Below, one piece after another: positions 1-8,071 of a stretch of DNA of 64,000 nt. Below the pieces are notes generated by a model. It made no database searches and was not told the origin of the DNA. It worked only from the letters and a program-made list of their open reading frames with translations. Origin of the DNA: CAWFQB01 sp965277875 (GTDB lineage: Bacteria > Armatimonadota > Chthonomonadetes > Chthonomonadales > Chthonomonadaceae). How positions within the stretch are numbered: position 1 is the stretch's first letter; each line of letters begins with the position of its first letter. The stretch spans positions 6,014,001 to 6,078,000 of the forward strand of contig CBDIDV010000002.1 in the NCBI GenBank assembly GCA_965277875.1. The letters run 5' to 3'. Made by a program: the position numbers and the translations under genes.

Positions 1-305
1 ATCTCTTTGCGTCCATGAAACAAATATCTGATATTGGCAAGGTAGTCATGCTTTTCTCCTAGATCACGCATGGCACGACGTACCGCAGGGCTATCTATAT
101 TCAGCTCTTGACGTGCAGCCAACAGGTCGCGGAGACGATAGGGCGCACCACCATGAGCATAAAGATACAATGCTTCCAGCAGAGAGGTTTTGCCGACGTT
201 GTTTTTGCCCGTGATCAGGTTGACGCGGCCAAGCCGTTCGATGTGCAGATGCTCGAAGGCGCGGAAGTTCTGGATTTCCAGCGAGGGTAAAAGCAGTTCG
301 GGCAT
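1..305 (-). CDS. AAA-family ATPase, N-terminal part (cut by window edge)
   Basis: About 101 residues are visible from an ATG at 305-303; the rest lies off the left edge. The protein opens with LPSLEIQNFRAFEHLHIERL followed by the Walker A motif GKNNVGKTSLLEAL at about residues 33-46. This is the classic start of RecF/OLD-like AAA ATPases (AAA_15/AAA_21 type), which bind ATP and act in DNA repair or as the ATPase half of nuclease systems. No nuclease domain can be checked here. It is divergent from the HerA-like gene. The family assignment is strong and the exact role is unknown. Confidence 0.85.
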   Translation of the reverse strand, partial: MPELLLPSLEIQNFRAFEHLHIERLGRVNLITGKNNVGKTSLLEALYLYAHGGAPYRLRDLLAARQELNIDSPAVRRAMRDLGEKHDYLANIRYLFHGRKE

Positions 306-443
306 AATTTATTCCTGAACACAAATAGATAGCTGCATAATAGGACAAGCAGGCTGCTTGTTCCTTCCTTACTACGCTGCAGCTTTGCCACGGTTTGCAG
401 CCGGCCACACGCCGCCGCAAAATCAATACGTGGCAAACAGGCA

Positions 444-472
444 TTGACGGCGACTCGCGAAACCGCTATAAT
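444..472 (+). promoter_or_regulatory. Sigma70-type promoter for the HerA-like gene
   Basis: TTGACG (444-449), a 17-nt spacer and a perfect TATAAT (467-472) lie about 50 nt upstream of the GTG start at 521. This supports the downstream GTG as the true start rather than an upstream ATG at 395, which would lie before the promoter. Confidence 0.7.
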
Positions 473-520
473 GGTAGCATTCTTGTCCGGCCCGTGGCAA
501 GGGCGCGCGAGGAGTACAGC

Positions 521-2278
521 GTGAGCGACCACGATCCCCACCGAAAAGCGAAAAACGAAAACCAACAATCCAATGACGAGGAACTCGGCCTGATCGTGCG
601 CGGCAGTCTGGCTGACGGGCTGGAAATGCGGCTCGCCGAGGGCAAGAGCGTCGAGGAGATGCGCGTCGGCAAGTTCGTTGTCGTCCAGGGCGACCGCTTC
701 CGATTCTTCGCCATGCTCAACGACGTGCAGCTTGCCGCCACCCACCCCGGCGTACTGCTGACCCCGCCCCGCGCCAGTGAAACCCTGATGCGCGCCGTGC
801 TGTCGGGAACCAGCACGTTCGGAACCATCAAACTGCGCCCGATGCTGATGATACCCACGGACGCCGACCCCGCCGACGAAGACAGCAAACTTCCCGTAAA
901 AACTATCCCCGCCCACTTCGCCCCGGTTTATGACGCCACGCACGACGACGTGCGGCAGGTGTTTGGCGACGAGCGCAAAGAAAAGTTTTTCCACGTTGGT
1001 ACGCCCCTCGACATGGACTCGCCCGTGTGCCTGAACCTGGACCGCTGGGTAGAACGCTCCAATGCCATCTTCGGCAAGTCGGGAACCGGCAAAACGTTCC
1101 TGACCCGCCTGTGTCTGTGCGGTGTGATGAAGGCGGACAAGGCCGTCAACCTTATCTTCGACATGCACAGCGAGTACGGCTGGCAGGGTACGACCGAGGA
1201 AGCGGGCCGGTCGAGTGTACGCGGCCTGAAGCAGTATTTCGGCAATCGGGTGCAGATATTTACCCTGGATCGCGCAAGCAGCCTGCGCCGCAACGTGCGC
1301 CCCGACGCCGATGTTCGCATCCCGTATGCGGCCATCACGGTCGAAGACATCATGCTCTTGCAGCGCGAACTGAACCTCAACGCCACGGCCGTTGAGACGT
1401 GTTATCTGCTCGTGCAGCGGTTCGGGCAGGCCAAGTGGCTTGGCTCGTTTTTGGAAATGGACGCGGACGACATCAAAGAGTTCGTGGGCGAGAACAACGC
1501 GCACAGCGGCGCATTGTCGGCCCTGCAGCGCAAACTCAAAGTCTTAATTGAAGACTGCAAGGGCTTTTTGATGCCCACAGTCCCTGGCGACGATGACGCC
1601 GTACAGCACATTTTGCAGACCTTGCAGGAGGGCCGCAGCGTCGTGCTGGAGTTTGGGCAGTACGATCAGCCCAAGCAGTACATGCTCGTGGTCAACATCC
1701 TGACGCGCCGGCTGCATGACATCTACCGCACCCTGACCGAAAAGGCGCTGGGCAACGAAGGCCAGAAACCGCGCCCGCTCGTGATCGCCATTGAGGAAGC
1801 GCACAAGTTCTTGTCGCCGCAGCTTGCCGGACAGACTATCTTTGGAACCATCGCCCGCGAGATGCGGAAATACAACGTGACCCTGCTCATCGTGGATCAG
1901 CGGCCCAGCGGCATTGACGACGAGGTACTCAGTCAGGTCGGCACGAAAATCTGCTGCCTGCTGGACGACGAAAAAGACATTGAGGCCGTGCTGACGGGCG
2001 TATCCGGCGCGAACAGCCTGCGCGGCGTGCTTGCCAGCCTGGAAACCAAGCAGCAGGCGCTTATTTTCGGTCACGCTGTCCCTATGCCCGTCGTAGTCAA
2101 GACCAGAGCCTACGACGACGAAGCCTTCCGCCGCAGCATGGCGGACAACACAGGGGCAGGCGCGAATGGTGCGAACGGCACAAACGGCAGCGTGAGCGCA
2201 GACGGGGAAAGCGTTCAGGACGCCCTCGCCGCCCGCCGCGAACGCCTCGCCCGCAGCCGTAACCTGGACTTTGCCTGA
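521..2278 (+). CDS. HerA/FtsK-like DNA-translocating ATPase (DUF87)
   Basis: A 585-residue protein with an N-terminal beta-rich HAS-barrel-like region, Walker A GKSGTGKT at about residues 185-192, and Walker B ending IAIEEAHKFL with E425/E426. The tract ...LLIVDQRPSGIDDEVLSQVGT... is typical of HerA helicases. HerA proteins form hexameric rings that translocate double-stranded DNA, usually with a NurA nuclease for end resection; no NurA is visible here, but a RecF-like ATPase lies divergently. GTG 521 is chosen because GGAG sits at 511-514 and a sigma70 promoter lies just upstream, while the residues encoded from the ATG at 395 look non-coding. The stop overlaps the next ATG by one base. Confidence 0.88.
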   Translation: MSDHDPHRKAKNENQQSNDEELGLIVRGSLADGLEMRLAEGKSVEEMRVGKFVVVQGDRFRFFAMLNDVQLAATHPGVLLTPPRASETLMRAVLSGTSTFGTIKLRPMLMIPTDADPADEDSKLPVKTIPAHFAPVYDATHDDVRQVFGDERKEKFFHVGTPLDMDSPVCLNLDRWVERSNAIFGKSGTGKTFLTRLCLCGVMKADKAVNLIFDMHSEYGWQGTTEEAGRSSVRGLKQYFGNRVQIFTLDRASSLRRNVRPDADVRIPYAAITVEDIMLLQRELNLNATAVETCYLLVQRFGQAKWLGSFLEMDADDIKEFVGENNAHSGALSALQRKLKVLIEDCKGFLMPTVPGDDDAVQHILQTLQEGRSVVLEFGQYDQPKQYMLVVNILTRRLHDIYRTLTEKALGNEGQKPRPLVIAIEEAHKFLSPQLAGQTIFGTIAREMRKYNVTLLIVDQRPSGIDDEVLSQVGTKICCLLDDEKDIEAVLTGVSGANSLRGVLASLETKQQALIFGHAVPMPVVVKTRAYDDEAFRRSMADNTGAGANGANGTNGSVSADGESVQDALAARRERLARSRNLDFA

Positions 2279-4515
2279 TGCCCAACTCTCAGATGCCAAC
2301 ATCTCAACGCAAACACGCGCACTCTTCTTCCCGACAATCTACCTTCCGACGATTCACTTCCAGACGATCTATTTTGCCACTTTTTACTACATCATATTCA
2401 GTCAGCCCCGGTCATGCTTATTCCGCTCGCCGCGCCGTGAACGCCCTGCTGTTCGCAGGTGTCGCGCTGTCCTCGGCCTGCCTCACTGTTCACGCCGACA
2501 CGCCCGCAATAGCTGCAAACGCGCCGCCCGCACCCGCGCTCTCCACGACCGCGCCGTTCTTTTTTCCGCCCCTGCCCGACCTGCGCCGTCCCCGCCTGAC
2601 TGCGGAACGCCTGCTGCGCGGCGGCAGTTTAGAAGAGGAGAAGAATTTAGAAGAGGAGACAAGGACACAGGGAACAAGCTTCGGCGAAGCCCTCTCCTCT
2701 TCTCCTCTTCTCCTCTTCTCCTCTTCTGATCTGGATGACGAGCAGATCCTGCCGCTCGACGATATGCGGGACACGACCGTAATCAGTGTGCGGGCGCGGA
2801 CTGCCCCACTCCCACTCTCTGTGGACGATACGCGGCCCTCGATCACGCTGGAAAACGCCCTGCCGTTCGCGGCCCCGCCCGCGCAGTACGGCCCCATCAC
2901 CCTTCGCAACGCCACGGAGTACAGGCAAAACCCCGAAACAAGCACGTACAGCTTCAGCGGCGGCGGGCAGATCGTGTATACCGACCCGCGCACCAACGCG
3001 CAGACCACGCTTAACGCCGACAGCGCCGAGTACAACTATCGCACCGGCCTGATTACCGCGCATCGGGGCGCGCGACTGGAACGCACCGAAGGCAGCTTTG
3101 TCGGCGACGAGATCACGTACAACATTATCACGCGGGCCGGGTTTACCACAAACGCCATTGCCGAGACCGATTATTTCCGAATGCGGGGGGCGCGTATCGA
3201 GGCGCTGGCCGATGGCAGTTACACGGTCGAGGATGGCGTGTTTACGACGTGTATCCGGGGGCGGCCCGATTATCAGATACGCGCCAAGCGCCTGACCATC
3301 AAGCCCAACCAGTATGTGTCGGCGCGAGGCGTCACTATCTTTGCGGGGCCGACCGCCCTGATTACCCTGCCCAGCCTGCGGCGCAGTCTGGCGACGGCAA
3401 GCTCGGTTCCGATTCCCACTCCCGGCTACAACAAAAGCGAGGGGATCTTCGCCCGCCTGCACGATACGCCCATCCTGGAACCGCACCGCAGTTTGCAGTA
3501 CGACGGCCATATAGACGTGCGCCGACTGCCCGCCGGGTTTGTCACGTATGAGTTCGATACAGCCCGCGCCGCGCCGCGCGCCCCCTCGCCCCGCACCCTG
3601 CGTATCGGTCTGGAAGATCCGCTGCACGGTTATTTGGAACAGTTGACGCCGCCCACGTACCGCGAGTATGCCGAGAACCGCTATGAGGACGAGTTCGCGC
3701 CCCGCGCTACGGCAGGCGTCGTGGTGCAAAACGACCAGTATGTGTATAACCGGCGGCGCACCGACCTGCGCGTGTCCCGTTTTCCCGAACTTGCCGCCCG
3801 GTTTGTCAATGTGCTGGGCCGCGTCAACGATCCCGCCACTCTGGAGGACGCGCAGCAGAACGCGCCGCACAGCCACGACGGCAGCCCGAACGGCCCGCTT
3901 GGCGCGGTCATCAACCCGGTTTTGCAGCGCACGTCCAGCGCGCCGTTTCTGCTCGACTTCGATCTGCGCGCGGGCGCGGTCACGGAGTACCCTACCCGCG
4001 TCACATCGGGGCGCGCGTCCCTGCTGACCACGGCGGCCACGCAGCCCTTTCGGGTCGGCAGGCGCGTTTCGTTTCGCCTTGCGGTTTCCGACTGGCTCAA
4101 CGCGTATACGCAAAGCGGAACCGCTTACAACCTGTTTTCGCCCGAAGCGGAATTGGATTATCTGCCCACGCGCACCACAAGGCTGGGTGCAGGCTACCGC
4201 CTCTCCAACGATCTGGGCCGCACCCCCTTTGTCTTTGACCGCAGAGACGTGCGGAGCGAACTGCGCCTGCTGTTTCAGACCGGCGGGCCGACCGCGTTCG
4301 GCTACGAGGCTAAATTTGATCTGGAACGCTCGCGCCAATACGACGGCGAGTTTGCCATCCTGCGTAACTTCGACTGTATGCAGGTCGGGCTTGCGTACCG
4401 CCAGCGCACACAATCGTTCAGCGTGATCTTCAACCTGCTTCCTCCCACCCGCGACCGCGCGCAGCGCCGCGCCCAGCCACTCCAGGGCATTCCCGGCAGC
4501 AGGCCGGGAGGGTAG
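2278..4515 (+). CDS. OstA/LptD-like outer-membrane assembly protein
   Basis: 745 residues. A hydrophobic stretch at about residues 55-74 (ending near VHADTP) looks like a signal peptide, so the true start may lie inside the annotated N-terminus. A proline/acidic linker follows, then an OstA/LptA-like beta-jellyroll from about 215 (GGGQIVYTDPRT, ADSAEYNYRTGLITAHRGAR, GDEITYNI). The remainder resembles an LptD beta-barrel, with alternating aromatic/charged segments to the C-terminus. Such proteins insert lipopolysaccharide or other lipids into the outer leaflet, so this points to a diderm cell. The start overlaps the HerA stop by one base. A GAAGAGGAG/CTCCTCTTC palindrome is embedded in the linker. 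Family fairly sure, substrate unknown. Confidence 0.75.
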   Translation: MPNSQMPTSQRKHAHSSSRQSTFRRFTSRRSILPLFTTSYSVSPGHAYSARRAVNALLFAGVALSSACLTVHADTPAIAANAPPAPALSTTAPFFFPPLPDLRRPRLTAERLLRGGSLEEEKNLEEETRTQGTSFGEALSSSPLLLFSSSDLDDEQILPLDDMRDTTVISVRARTAPLPLSVDDTRPSITLENALPFAAPPAQYGPITLRNATEYRQNPETSTYSFSGGGQIVYTDPRTNAQTTLNADSAEYNYRTGLITAHRGARLERTEGSFVGDEITYNIITRAGFTTNAIAETDYFRMRGARIEALADGSYTVEDGVFTTCIRGRPDYQIRAKRLTIKPNQYVSARGVTIFAGPTALITLPSLRRSLATASSVPIPTPGYNKSEGIFARLHDTPILEPHRSLQYDGHIDVRRLPAGFVTYEFDTARAAPRAPSPRTLRIGLEDPLHGYLEQLTPPTYREYAENRYEDEFAPRATAGVVVQNDQYVYNRRRTDLRVSRFPELAARFVNVLGRVNDPATLEDAQQNAPHSHDGSPNGPLGAVINPVLQRTSSAPFLLDFDLRAGAVTEYPTRVTSGRASLLTTAATQPFRVGRRVSFRLAVSDWLNAYTQSGTAYNLFSPEAELDYLPTRTTRLGAGYRLSNDLGRTPFVFDRRDVRSELRLLFQTGGPTAFGYEAKFDLERSRQYDGEFAILRNFDCMQVGLAYRQRTQSFSVIFNLLPPTRDRAQRRAQPLQGIPGSRPGG
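2628..2727 (+). repeat. In-frame palindromic purine/pyrimidine repeat inside the LptD-like gene
   Basis: The left arm (about 2628-2660) repeats AGAAGAGGAG twice. The right arm (about 2689-2727) has four or more CTCCTCTT units complementary to it. A small GCTTC-GGC-GAAGC hairpin lies between them. It is translated in frame as LEEEKNLEEE...SSSPLLLFSSS, a low-complexity linker unlike the flanking protein. Confidence 0.8.
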
Positions 4516-4529
4516 CGTTCGGCCTGTAA

Positions 4530-4779
4530 CCGGCATATAAAATGCCGGTTATATGGGCCTGCGGCCAGTCATCCTGTGGACGAAATCTCTTGCCGTAATT
4601 TTTCTGCACAACGTAGGTTTGTAACTTTTTACGCGGCAGGTCGGTCAACAGTAGATACTTTTCGCTAGTCGTATATAGCGCATAAAAAGAGTTTTACTCG
4701 ACGCAAACAGCTATTTGAATGAGCTTCGTCCGCAGGACGACTGGCCGCAGGCCCGTATAACCGGCATTTTATATGCCGG
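4530..4779. repeat. REPIN-like palindromic element, copy A
   Basis: Two 55-nt arms in inverted orientation (4530-4584 and 4725-4779) match at all but 3 positions. Each arm contains three small palindromes: CCGGCATATAAAATGCCGG, GGCCTGCGGCC and a GTCCTGCGGAC-type hairpin. A 140-nt AT-rich spacer lies between the arms. The element sits between the LptD-like gene and glyQS and probably includes the glyQS leader. A second copy with the same arms but a different spacer is at 48396-48592. Confidence 0.9.
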
Positions 4780-4800
4780 ATTTTTAAGGAGAATGATGTT

Positions 4801-6336
4801 ATGGCAGCCGAGACGATGGAACAGCTTGTGTCTTTGTGCAAGCGACGCGGCTTTATTTTTGCGGGCAGCGAGATCTATGGCGGGCTACAAGGCACATTCG
4901 ATTATGGGCCGCTGGGCGTGGAACTGAAAAACAACCTCAAGCGCCTGTGGTGGAAACACAACGTCTATGAGCGCGACGACATGGAAGGTATCGAAACGGC
5001 CATCCTGATGAACCGCTACGTGTGGAAGTACAGCGGCCATGAGGTGACGTTCACCGACCCGCTGGTTGATAACAAGACCACCAAAAAACGCTACCGCTTC
5101 GATCATCTCTTGCGTGAACAGACGCCCGACGTGCTGAAAGCGCTGGCGCAGGCGTTCGGCACGCCCGAAACCGACGACAGCGAGGAACTTGTCACGCACC
5201 TGCTGACCGACCCCGACAAGGCGCAAAAAGCCCTTGTCGCGGCCAGAGTGATTGACGCCGTGGACGGCAAGCCCGGTGACTGGACGGCCCCCCGCGCCTT
5301 TAACCTGATGTTCAAAACGCAGGTCGGGCCGGTCGCGGACGACGAGAGTTTCGCGTATTTGCGCCCCGAAACCGCACAGGGTATGTTCGTCAACTTCAAG
5401 AACGTGCTGGACTCGACCAACCGCAAGCTGCCCTTCGGCATCGCGCAGATGGGCAAGTCGTTCCGCAACGAGATTACGCCGCGCAACTTCATCTTCCGCG
5501 TCCGCGAACTGGAGCAGATGGAGATGGAATACTTTGTCAAGCCCGGCGAGGACGAGCAGGCGCACGACATGTGGATAACGGATCACATGGACTGGTGGGT
5601 CAACGTCATCGGCCTGAAGCGCGAAAACCTCCAGTTACTCGAACATCCCAAAGAGAAACTGTCCCACTATTCCAAGCGCACCGTGGACATTCTTTACAAA
5701 TTTCCGACCCTGGGCTTCGACGAACTGGAAGGCATCGCCAATCGCACCGACTGGGATTTAGGCTCGCACTCGCGGGATCAGCAGAATCTGGGCCTGTCGG
5801 AAAACACGGCCAAACGCGCCATGATAAACGAGCATTCGACCGAAAAGCTGACGTACTTCGATCAGCCCAACAACAAGCATATCGTGCCGTTTGTCGTGGA
5901 ACCCGCTGCGGGCGTGGATCGGGGCTTTCTGGCCGCGCTGTCCGAGGCGTACCACGAGGAAGTTTTGGAGAACGGCGAAACGCGCACGGTCTTGAAACTG
6001 CCGCCCGCGCTCGCGCCCATCAAGGTCGCCATCCTGCCCCTGGCCCGCAACAAGCCCGACATCGTGGCCGTCGCAAAAAAAATCAAAAGCGATTTGCAGG
6101 CGACCGGCGAAATGCGGGCCGTGTACGACGATTCGGCGGCCATCGGCAAGCTGTACCGTCGTCAGGATGAGATCGGAACGCCGTTCTGCGTTACCGTAGA
6201 CTACGACACGCTGGGCCTGGGCAAAGACGGCGACGACAGCCTCAAAGACACGATCACGCTGCGCGACCGCGACACCATGACGCAAATCCGCCTGCCCATC
6301 AGCGAACTCTACGGCTATGTGCGGCAGAGGATATAA
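4801..6336 (+). CDS. glyQS: Glycyl-tRNA synthetase, dimeric (alpha2) type
   Basis: 511 residues, the usual length for the single-chain class II GlyRS. It charges tRNA-Gly with glycine in the cytoplasm. Motifs seen: N-terminal LCKRRGFIFAGSEIYGG and FDYGPLG; the class II motif 2 region MGKSFRNEITPRNFIFRVREL with EQMEMEYF; glycine-site residues in RPETAQGMFVNFKN; motif 3 near AAGVDRGFLAAL; and a C-terminal anticodon-binding domain (PIKVAILPLARNKPDIV). AAGGAG lies 8-13 nt upstream of the ATG. The next gene starts 5 nt after the stop, but that gene's start lies inside a repeat. Confidence 0.97.
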   Translation: MAAETMEQLVSLCKRRGFIFAGSEIYGGLQGTFDYGPLGVELKNNLKRLWWKHNVYERDDMEGIETAILMNRYVWKYSGHEVTFTDPLVDNKTTKKRYRFDHLLREQTPDVLKALAQAFGTPETDDSEELVTHLLTDPDKAQKALVAARVIDAVDGKPGDWTAPRAFNLMFKTQVGPVADDESFAYLRPETAQGMFVNFKNVLDSTNRKLPFGIAQMGKSFRNEITPRNFIFRVRELEQMEMEYFVKPGEDEQAHDMWITDHMDWWVNVIGLKRENLQLLEHPKEKLSHYSKRTVDILYKFPTLGFDELEGIANRTDWDLGSHSRDQQNLGLSENTAKRAMINEHSTEKLTYFDQPNNKHIVPFVVEPAAGVDRGFLAALSEAYHEEVLENGETRTVLKLPPALAPIKVAILPLARNKPDIVAVAKKIKSDLQATGEMRAVYDDSAAIGKLYRRQDEIGTPFCVTVDYDTLGLGKDGDDSLKDTITLRDRDTMTQIRLPISELYGYVRQRI

Positions 6337-6340
6337 AGAA

Positions 6341-6527
6341 TATGAACCACGGAGAACACGGAGCGGAGATGAGGGAGGATTTACCGCGAATGACACGGAT
6401 GAAACAGATGGACGCTGATGTAGAACATGTTTGGCAATCATCCGCGCTTATTCGTGTTATCCGCTTCATCTGCGGTAAATCCTCGGCTTGTCTTTCTCTG
6501 CGTCCTCCGTGTTCTCCGTGGTTCATA
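6341..6527. repeat. Nested palindromic repeat (CACGGAGAACACGGAG outside, TTACCGC inside)
   Basis: The outer arms at 6341-6363 and 6505-6527 are perfect 23-nt inverted repeats. Inside them, GAGGATTTACCGC (6375-6387) pairs with its complement at 6472-6484 and is followed by ACACGGATGAA-type sequence. The element fills the first ~62 codons of the downstream glycosidase reading frame. The inner core is related to the repeats at 7976-8062 and 54209-54314. Confidence 0.88.
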
Positions 6528-7964
6528 CTCTTCGTATTGTGTTTGCCGCTCGGAACCGTGGCGCAGACGCCCGCCGTTCCCGTTGAGGCCGTGACCGTCA
6601 CGGTGCAGGCGGGAGCGCGGCAGACGTTTGGAGGGTTCGGCACATCGCTTATCAACTGGCAGGGCGACTATCAGCGGCTGACCCCGGACGAGCGCAAAAC
6701 GCTGTCGGGCAAGCTGTGGCATGACCTGAAATTCCGGCATCTGCGCCTGTGGTGCAACCTGGATCGTTACGCAGCCGAACCGGGCAAGCGCGACCTGAGC
6801 GAGTTCCGGCGCTGGTACGTGGACAGCGGAATTATCGCGGACGCAAAGAAGCTGGGCGTGACCACGCTTCTGCTCGCCCCGGATGGCGTGCCGTCTTACA
6901 TGAAGGAGAAAAGTCCGCAGGGCAGTTCCAACAGCCACCTTAAACTCAAGGACGGCATGGAGGACGACTATGCCCGCCTTATCGCCGACTTTATCGCGCA
7001 GTTACAGCGTGAGGCCAACATCGCCATAGATGTGACGGGCATACAAAACGAACCCAACGACGAGGACAGGTTTCTGCCTGCCCAAATCGTCCGCGTCGTC
7101 AAGACCCTTCGGCATGAACTGGATGCGCGTAATCTAAACAAAATCAGTATCATCGCGCCGGAAAACGCAAGCGTGGACGGCATCTTTTACGAGCAGTTGG
7201 ACGCGCTGCACAATGACGGCGAGGCATGGAACGCTCTGCGCGGCGTCGCGTCTCACTCCTATAACATGGCCGCCACGCCCGACGCCGCCAAACGCGCATT
7301 CGGCAAGGAATACTGGATGACCGAGGCCAGCGACAACGGCCCCGAAGAACCCGGCGACGCTGTCCGGGCCTCAAGCCTCGCCAGCCGCGTCCTCAACGAT
7401 CTGAACCACGGCGTCACGCACTGGATACATTTTGTCGGCTTCGAGAACCCCGATCCGCGTGACAACGCCACGCGCATCCTGAAATACACCGTGCAGCCGC
7501 TGCAAATCACCACGTTCCAGAAGTTCTACTATTACGCGCAGTTGGCCCGCGCCTTCGATGTCGGCAGTGTCCTGCGCCACAGCCTGAGCGCGTCCGAGGG
7601 CGAAATGACCTGGACCTACGGCAAAAAGCCGCATCTCTACGCTGCCTGCGCCCTCAACCCCGACGACAGTTGGAGCGTGGCCCTGAGCAACTTTACGGAT
7701 ACGACTTTTCGCGCCGACAGCGCGACGGGCAAATTCGACATAGATCAGGGCGGCGGCGCGGCCCGACTGCTGAACGTCACGCTGCACATTGAAGAATTGA
7801 AACAGTCCGGTGACGTGCCGTTTATGGTTACGCGCAGCAGTCGCCTGGGCGAAAGCGGCAAGCCGCAACGCATCGTGTTCCACAACGGCGAAGCCACTGT
7901 TCCCGTCGCCCCCCTCGAACTTGTCACCATCCGCTCTGCTCCTTTACGCAAACCCCGCAACTGA
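6342..7964 (+). CDS. Secreted GH30-like glycoside hydrolase
   Basis: 540 residues by the longest frame. After a hydrophobic segment WFILFVLCLPLGTVA (about 60-74, likely signal peptide cleaved before QTP), the mature protein starts with a GGFGTSLINWQGDY motif typical of family 30/59 (beta/alpha)8 glycosidases. The probable acid/base is E237 in GIQNEPNDE and the probable nucleophile is E328 in YWMTEASDNG. A C-terminal beta-sandwich follows. It would cleave beta-linked polysaccharide outside the cytoplasm. Residues 1-62, including part of the signal peptide, are encoded by a palindromic repeat, so the original start has probably been replaced and is uncertain. It lies 5 nt after glyQS. Confidence 0.85.
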   Translation: MNHGEHGAEMREDLPRMTRMKQMDADVEHVWQSSALIRVIRFICGKSSACLSLRPPCSPWFILFVLCLPLGTVAQTPAVPVEAVTVTVQAGARQTFGGFGTSLINWQGDYQRLTPDERKTLSGKLWHDLKFRHLRLWCNLDRYAAEPGKRDLSEFRRWYVDSGIIADAKKLGVTTLLLAPDGVPSYMKEKSPQGSSNSHLKLKDGMEDDYARLIADFIAQLQREANIAIDVTGIQNEPNDEDRFLPAQIVRVVKTLRHELDARNLNKISIIAPENASVDGIFYEQLDALHNDGEAWNALRGVASHSYNMAATPDAAKRAFGKEYWMTEASDNGPEEPGDAVRASSLASRVLNDLNHGVTHWIHFVGFENPDPRDNATRILKYTVQPLQITTFQKFYYYAQLARAFDVGSVLRHSLSASEGEMTWTYGKKPHLYAACALNPDDSWSVALSNFTDTTFRADSATGKFDIDQGGGAARLLNVTLHIEELKQSGDVPFMVTRSSRLGESGKPQRIVFHNGEATVPVAPLELVTIRSAPLRKPRN

Positions 7965-7975
7965 TAAAATGCTTT

Positions 7976-8062
7976 ACCGCGGATGACACGGATGAAACAG
8001 ATGAACGCAGATGCTCCGAGAGACAATCCGCGTGTATTCGTTTTATCCGTGTCATCCGCGGT
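7976..8062. repeat. ACCGCGGATGACACGGAT palindromic repeat between convergent genes
   Basis: Two 23-nt inverted arms (7976-7998 and 8040-8062, one mismatch) enclose a 41-nt spacer. The element fills almost the whole gap between the glycosidase stop and the stop of ppc. It could act as a bidirectional transcription end through its long stem, although there is no T-tract. Confidence 0.88.
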
Positions 8063-8071
8063 TTATACCTC

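Noticed and set aside
395..520. Longer N-terminus of the HerA-like protein from ATG 395
   Set aside because: A consensus promoter lies at 444-472 inside it, and GTG 521 has a good ribosome-binding site.
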